Source of the DNA: Flavobacteriaceae bacterium
GTDB taxonomy: Bacteria > Bacteroidota > Bacteroidia > Flavobacteriales > Flavobacteriaceae
Direction: 5' to 3'
DNA: 64,000 nucleotides
Assembly (NCBI GenBank): GCA_947456955.1
Contig: CANGTQ010000008.1
Coordinates: 52,657 to 116,656 of the forward strand
Of the stretch, positions 61,514 through 64,000 are shown in pieces. The notes beneath the pieces were generated by a model, which was given only the letters and a program-made list of their open reading frames with translations, searched no databases and was not told the DNA's origin. The translations under genes and the position numbers were made by a program. The first letter of the stretch is position 1. Each line of letters starts with the position of its first letter.

Positions 61514-63460
61514 TTAAACTTCGAATGTTTTTAATGTTTTTCCTATTTCTTCATTAACAATTGCGGAAAATTCTTCAATAGTTACCGAAATATTTCCTTT
61601 TCCTTCTTGCCCATGACGACGAACAGAGATTGTTCCATTTCTCTCTTCTTCCTCGCCAACTATCAGCATAAACGGCATTTTCTGTACTTCGGCCTCTCTA
61701 ATTTTCTTCCCAATCGTCTCGTTGCGGTTGTCAATTAGGGCGCGAATTTCGTGATTTTCTAGCAATTCTAAAACTTTTTTCGCATAATTTTCATATTTCT
61801 CGCTCAATGATAGTATAATTGCTTGTTCAGGCATTAACCAAATCGGGAAATTTCCTGCGGTATGTTCTAATAAAATGGCTATAAAACGTTCCATCGAACC
61901 AAAAGGCGCTCTGTGAATCATAACGGGTCTATGTAATTCATTATCAGAACCTTTGTAAGTCAATTCAAAACGTTCTGGTAAGTTGTAATCAACCTGAATC
62001 GTTCCCAATTGCCATTGTCTGCCTAAAGCATCTTTTACCATAAAATCCAACTTCGGACCATAAAAAGCAGCTTCACCATATTCAATCACATAATTCAAAC
62101 CTTTGTCGCTTGCCGCGCTAATAATAGCGCTTTCGGCTTTTTCCCAGTTTTCATCACTTCCTATATATTTATCTCTGTTTTCCTGATCTCTCAATGAAAC
62201 CTGAGCAGTAAAGTTTTCAAATCCTAATGAACCAAATACATACAATACCAGGTCGATTACTTTTTTAAACTCTGAATCCAATTGGTCCGGCGTACAGAAA
62301 ATATGTGCGTCATCTTGAGTAAATCCGCGAACACGTGTTAAGCCGTGAAGTTCTCCTGATTGCTCATATCTGTAGACGGTTCCAAATTCAGCGTAACGCT
62401 TCGGTAAATCTTTATACGACCAGGGTTTGTTGTTGTATATCTCACAGTGATGCGGACAGTTCATAGGTTTTAATAAGAACTCTTCGCCCTCTGCAGGAGT
62501 ATGAATCGGTTGGAAACTATCAGCGCCATATTTAGCATAATGACCAGAAGTCACATATAATTCTTTTTGTCCGATATGTGGCGTAACGACTTGCTCGTAA
62601 CCCGCTTTTTTCTGTGCTTTTTTCAAAAATTGCTCTAGTCTGTCTCTTAAAGCGGCTCCTCTTGGCAGCCATAATGGTAAACCTTGACCCACTTTTTGCG
62701 AAAAAGCAAACAGTTCTAATTCTTTTCCAAGTTTTCTATGATCACGTCGTTTAGCTTCTTCCAATAACTCCAAGTATTCAGTTAAATCTTTTTGTTTTGG
62801 AAATGAAATTCCGTAAACACGAGTCAACTGCTTATTCTTTTCATCACCACGCCAGTAAGCACCTGCAACACTCATGATTTTCATCGCCTTGATAATTCCG
62901 GTATTCGGAATATGACCACCACGACATAGGTCAAAGAAGTTAGCATGGTCACAAAACGTAATCGTTCCGTCTTCCAGATTCGTAATCAATTCGGTTTTGT
63001 ACTCGTTATTTTTATAGACTTCCAAAGCCTCAGCCTTAGAAATCGGACGCATTTTAAATTCGTGTTTCTCTCTCGAAACTTCTAAAACACGGTCTTCAAT
63101 AGCTTTAAAGTCGGCGTCAGTGATTTTTTTATCACCAAAATCCACATCATAATAAAATCCATTATCTATAGCAGGTCCAAGTGTTAACTTAATTCCGGTA
63201 AACTGCTCTTCCAAAACCTGCGCCATTACGTGCGAAGTCGAATGCCAAAAAGCTTTTTTACCCTCTTTGTCATTCCAAGTATATAATATAAGAGAACCGT
63301 CGGTGGTTATTTGGGTTTCTGTTTCAACAGTTGTACCATTAAAAGCAGCCGAAATCACATTCCGGGCTAATCCTTCACTGATGCTTTTTGCAACATCCAT
63401 CGGAGTTGTGCCTTTAGCAAACTCTTTAACCGAACCATCAGGTAGCGTAATCTTTATCAT
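61514..63460 (-). CDS. thrS: Threonyl-tRNA synthetase
   Basis: This class II synthetase has 648 residues. A TGS domain covers residues 1-60 ([20 protein letters not shown]), followed by the editing domain ([28 protein letters not shown]). The catalytic core has the zinc site in [12 protein letters not shown] and motif 2 [18 protein letters not shown]. The anticodon domain closes the protein. I start at the ATG at 63460; the frame is open to 63511 but that adds a hydrophobic stretch not seen in the family. It is the first gene of the thrS-infC-rpmI-rplT operon. Confidence 0.97.
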   Translation of the reverse strand: MIKITLPDGSVKEFAKGTTPMDVAKSISEGLARNVISAAFNGTTVETETQITTDGSLILYTWNDKEGKKAFWHSTSHVMAQVLEEQFTGIKLTLGPAIDNGFYYDVDFGDKKITDADFKAIEDRVLEVSREKHEFKMRPISKAEALEVYKNNEYKTELITNLEDGTITFCDHANFFDLCRGGHIPNTGIIKAMKIMSVAGAYWRGDEKNKQLTRVYGISFPKQKDLTEYLELLEEAKRRDHRKLGKELELFAFSQKVGQGLPLWLPRGAALRDRLEQFLKKAQKKAGYEQVVTPHIGQKELYVTSGHYAKYGADSFQPIHTPAEGEEFLLKPMNCPHHCEIYNNKPWSYKDLPKRYAEFGTVYRYEQSGELHGLTRVRGFTQDDAHIFCTPDQLDSEFKKVIDLVLYVFGSLGFENFTAQVSLRDQENRDKYIGSDENWEKAESAIISAASDKGLNYVIEYGEAAFYGPKLDFMVKDALGRQWQLGTIQVDYNLPERFELTYKGSDNELHRPVMIHRAPFGSMERFIAILLEHTAGNFPIWLMPEQAIILSLSEKYENYAKKVLELLENHEIRALIDNRNETIGKKIREAEVQKMPFMLIVGEEEERNGTISVRRHGQEGKGNISVTIEEFSAIVNEEIGKTLKTFEV

Positions 63461-63566
63461 TCCTAAAATTTTATAGACTGCAAATATATAAGATAAAAAA
63501 AACACATACAATATTAGTACTACAATATATCAAAGTATTTGTTTGCAGCACACCATTTAGTTTTCT

Positions 63567-63655
63567 AAGGACGCTTAGTCCCGCTCTCCGCTCTATCTTT
63601 TGCAAAAGCAAAAGGATGCCACTTCTACCTGCCTGTCGGCAGATAGGTCGGGGCT
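63567..63655 (-). repeat. AGCCC element, copy 3, with nested palindrome
   Basis: Read on the minus strand it begins AGCCCCGACC, contains the palindrome-like ACCTGCCTGTCGGCAGATAG region (63627-63648), then GAAGTGGCATCC and GAGAGCGGGACTAAGCGTCC. It is the most diverged of the three copies. Confidence 0.55.
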
Positions 63656-63691
63656 AAATACACGTTAAGTCGTGTCCATGACATAAACATT

Positions 63692-63727
63692 CCCCTCTTG
63701 AGGGGTGCCCGCAGGGCGGGGTGGGTT
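63692..63727. repeat. Double GC-rich hairpin repeat
   Basis: CCCCTC-TT-GAGGGG is followed by GCCC-GCA-GGGC and GGGGTGGG, then T6. I recall a similar dispersed repeat in many Bacteroidota genomes. It may end a transcript entering from the left. Confidence 0.65.
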
Positions 63728-63905
63728 TTTTGTTCATTCCAAATCGATACTCCATAGAAAACGCATAGATAGTGTATCATTACTGTATCAATGATTATGT
63801 AAAAACGTTATTTTAAATAGTCTTTTATAAACTATCGATGTAAAGCTTTTGTAAACCTCGCGTTATCAACATCTTAAAAAAAAGGCAAAAAAAGCGTTAA
63901 ATTTA
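63728..63905. other. AT-rich upstream region
   Basis: No ORF or clear repeat was seen. The stretch has several short direct repeats such as TGTATCA at 63774 and 63784, which might be regulator sites; this is only a visual impression. Confidence 0.3.
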
Positions 63906-63938
63906 TTTGGATTGAGGTTGAATTAGTTTTTATATTTG
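63906..63938 (+). promoter_or_regulatory. Strong-looking promoter reading out of the window
   Basis: TTTG at 63906-63909 and TATATTTG at 63931-63938 match the Bacteroidota consensus with 21-base spacing. The following leader has CACCCCGC and a hairpin CCCTGAA/TTCAGGG (63960-63979). No start codon or mature RNA is reached before the window ends. A stable-RNA or translation-gene operon is possible. Confidence 0.55.
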
Positions 63939-64000
63939 CACCCCGCAAGAGAGGCTTGCCCTGAATTTATTTCAGGGATGTTCATAACAAAAACAGATAA

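Overview
The window comes from an AT-rich member of the Bacteroidota, most likely a Flavobacterium or a close relative in the Flavobacteriaceae. The evidence is a gldI gliding-motility gene, a giant secreted protein with a type B C-terminal signal for the type IX secretion system, promoters of the TTG-N(19-21)-TAnnTTTG type, starts without strong Shine-Dalgarno sequences, and many lipoproteins with Bacteroidota lipoboxes. No phage, insertion sequence or CRISPR array was seen. The gene content is mostly chromosomal housekeeping.

Layout. 1-6300: end of sucC, citrate synthase, an MsrB-MsrA lipoprotein, and an idi-queD/PTPS-bcp-manA run. 6300-14360: tRNA-Thr, a GuaD/TadA-like deaminase, an AlkB-like oxygenase, a fatty-acid/sterol hydroxylase family protein, a TIGR03643 protein, an M61 peptidase, a DUF4369 lipoprotein and a large B12-binding radical SAM protein. 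14460-24550: rimO, a FadL-type outer-membrane protein, a Gly/Asn/Trp-rich lipoprotein, proS, tRNA-Glu, rpsT, a two-component pair and typA. 24670-37070: a secreted esterase, the 1701-residue type IX substrate, an ABC-2 exporter, an Omp85-like protein, a nucleoid-associated protein, a four-helix-bundle cassette and a pRiA4b-ORF3 protein. 37450-48020: a CDP-alcohol phosphatidyltransferase, heme A synthase, cca, tsaC, a surface-glycan cluster (pyruvyltransferase, four glycosyltransferases, one epimerase) and dapD. 48100-52360: ruvX, def, a DUF5606 protein, mazG and an amino-acid permease. 52410-57780: three peptidyl-prolyl isomerases including GldI, a DHH phosphoesterase, a fluoride channel and a pseudouridine synthase. 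58100-59900: cyanophycinase and isoaspartyl peptidase. 60100-63460: the thrS-infC-rpmI-rplT operon. The last 540 bases hold repeats and a strong-looking promoter aimed out of the window.

The most unusual feature is the density and variety of small repeats. Many intergenic gaps carry a short tandem array with a 7- or 8-base period, often as two inverted arms. The unit differs from locus to locus. Other gaps hold MITE-like palindromes of about 110-140 bases or GC-rich palindromes. Related sequences also appear in frame inside genes: a radical SAM protein (twice), DapD, MazG, CrcB and the tail of a pseudouridine synthase. This resembles the behaviour of Rickettsia palindromic elements. One 8-base-period inverted array encloses a small four-helix-bundle (S23/IVS-like) gene and is my best candidate for an undescribed mobile cassette.

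All function calls are made by eye from motifs and memory of the families. No database search was run.
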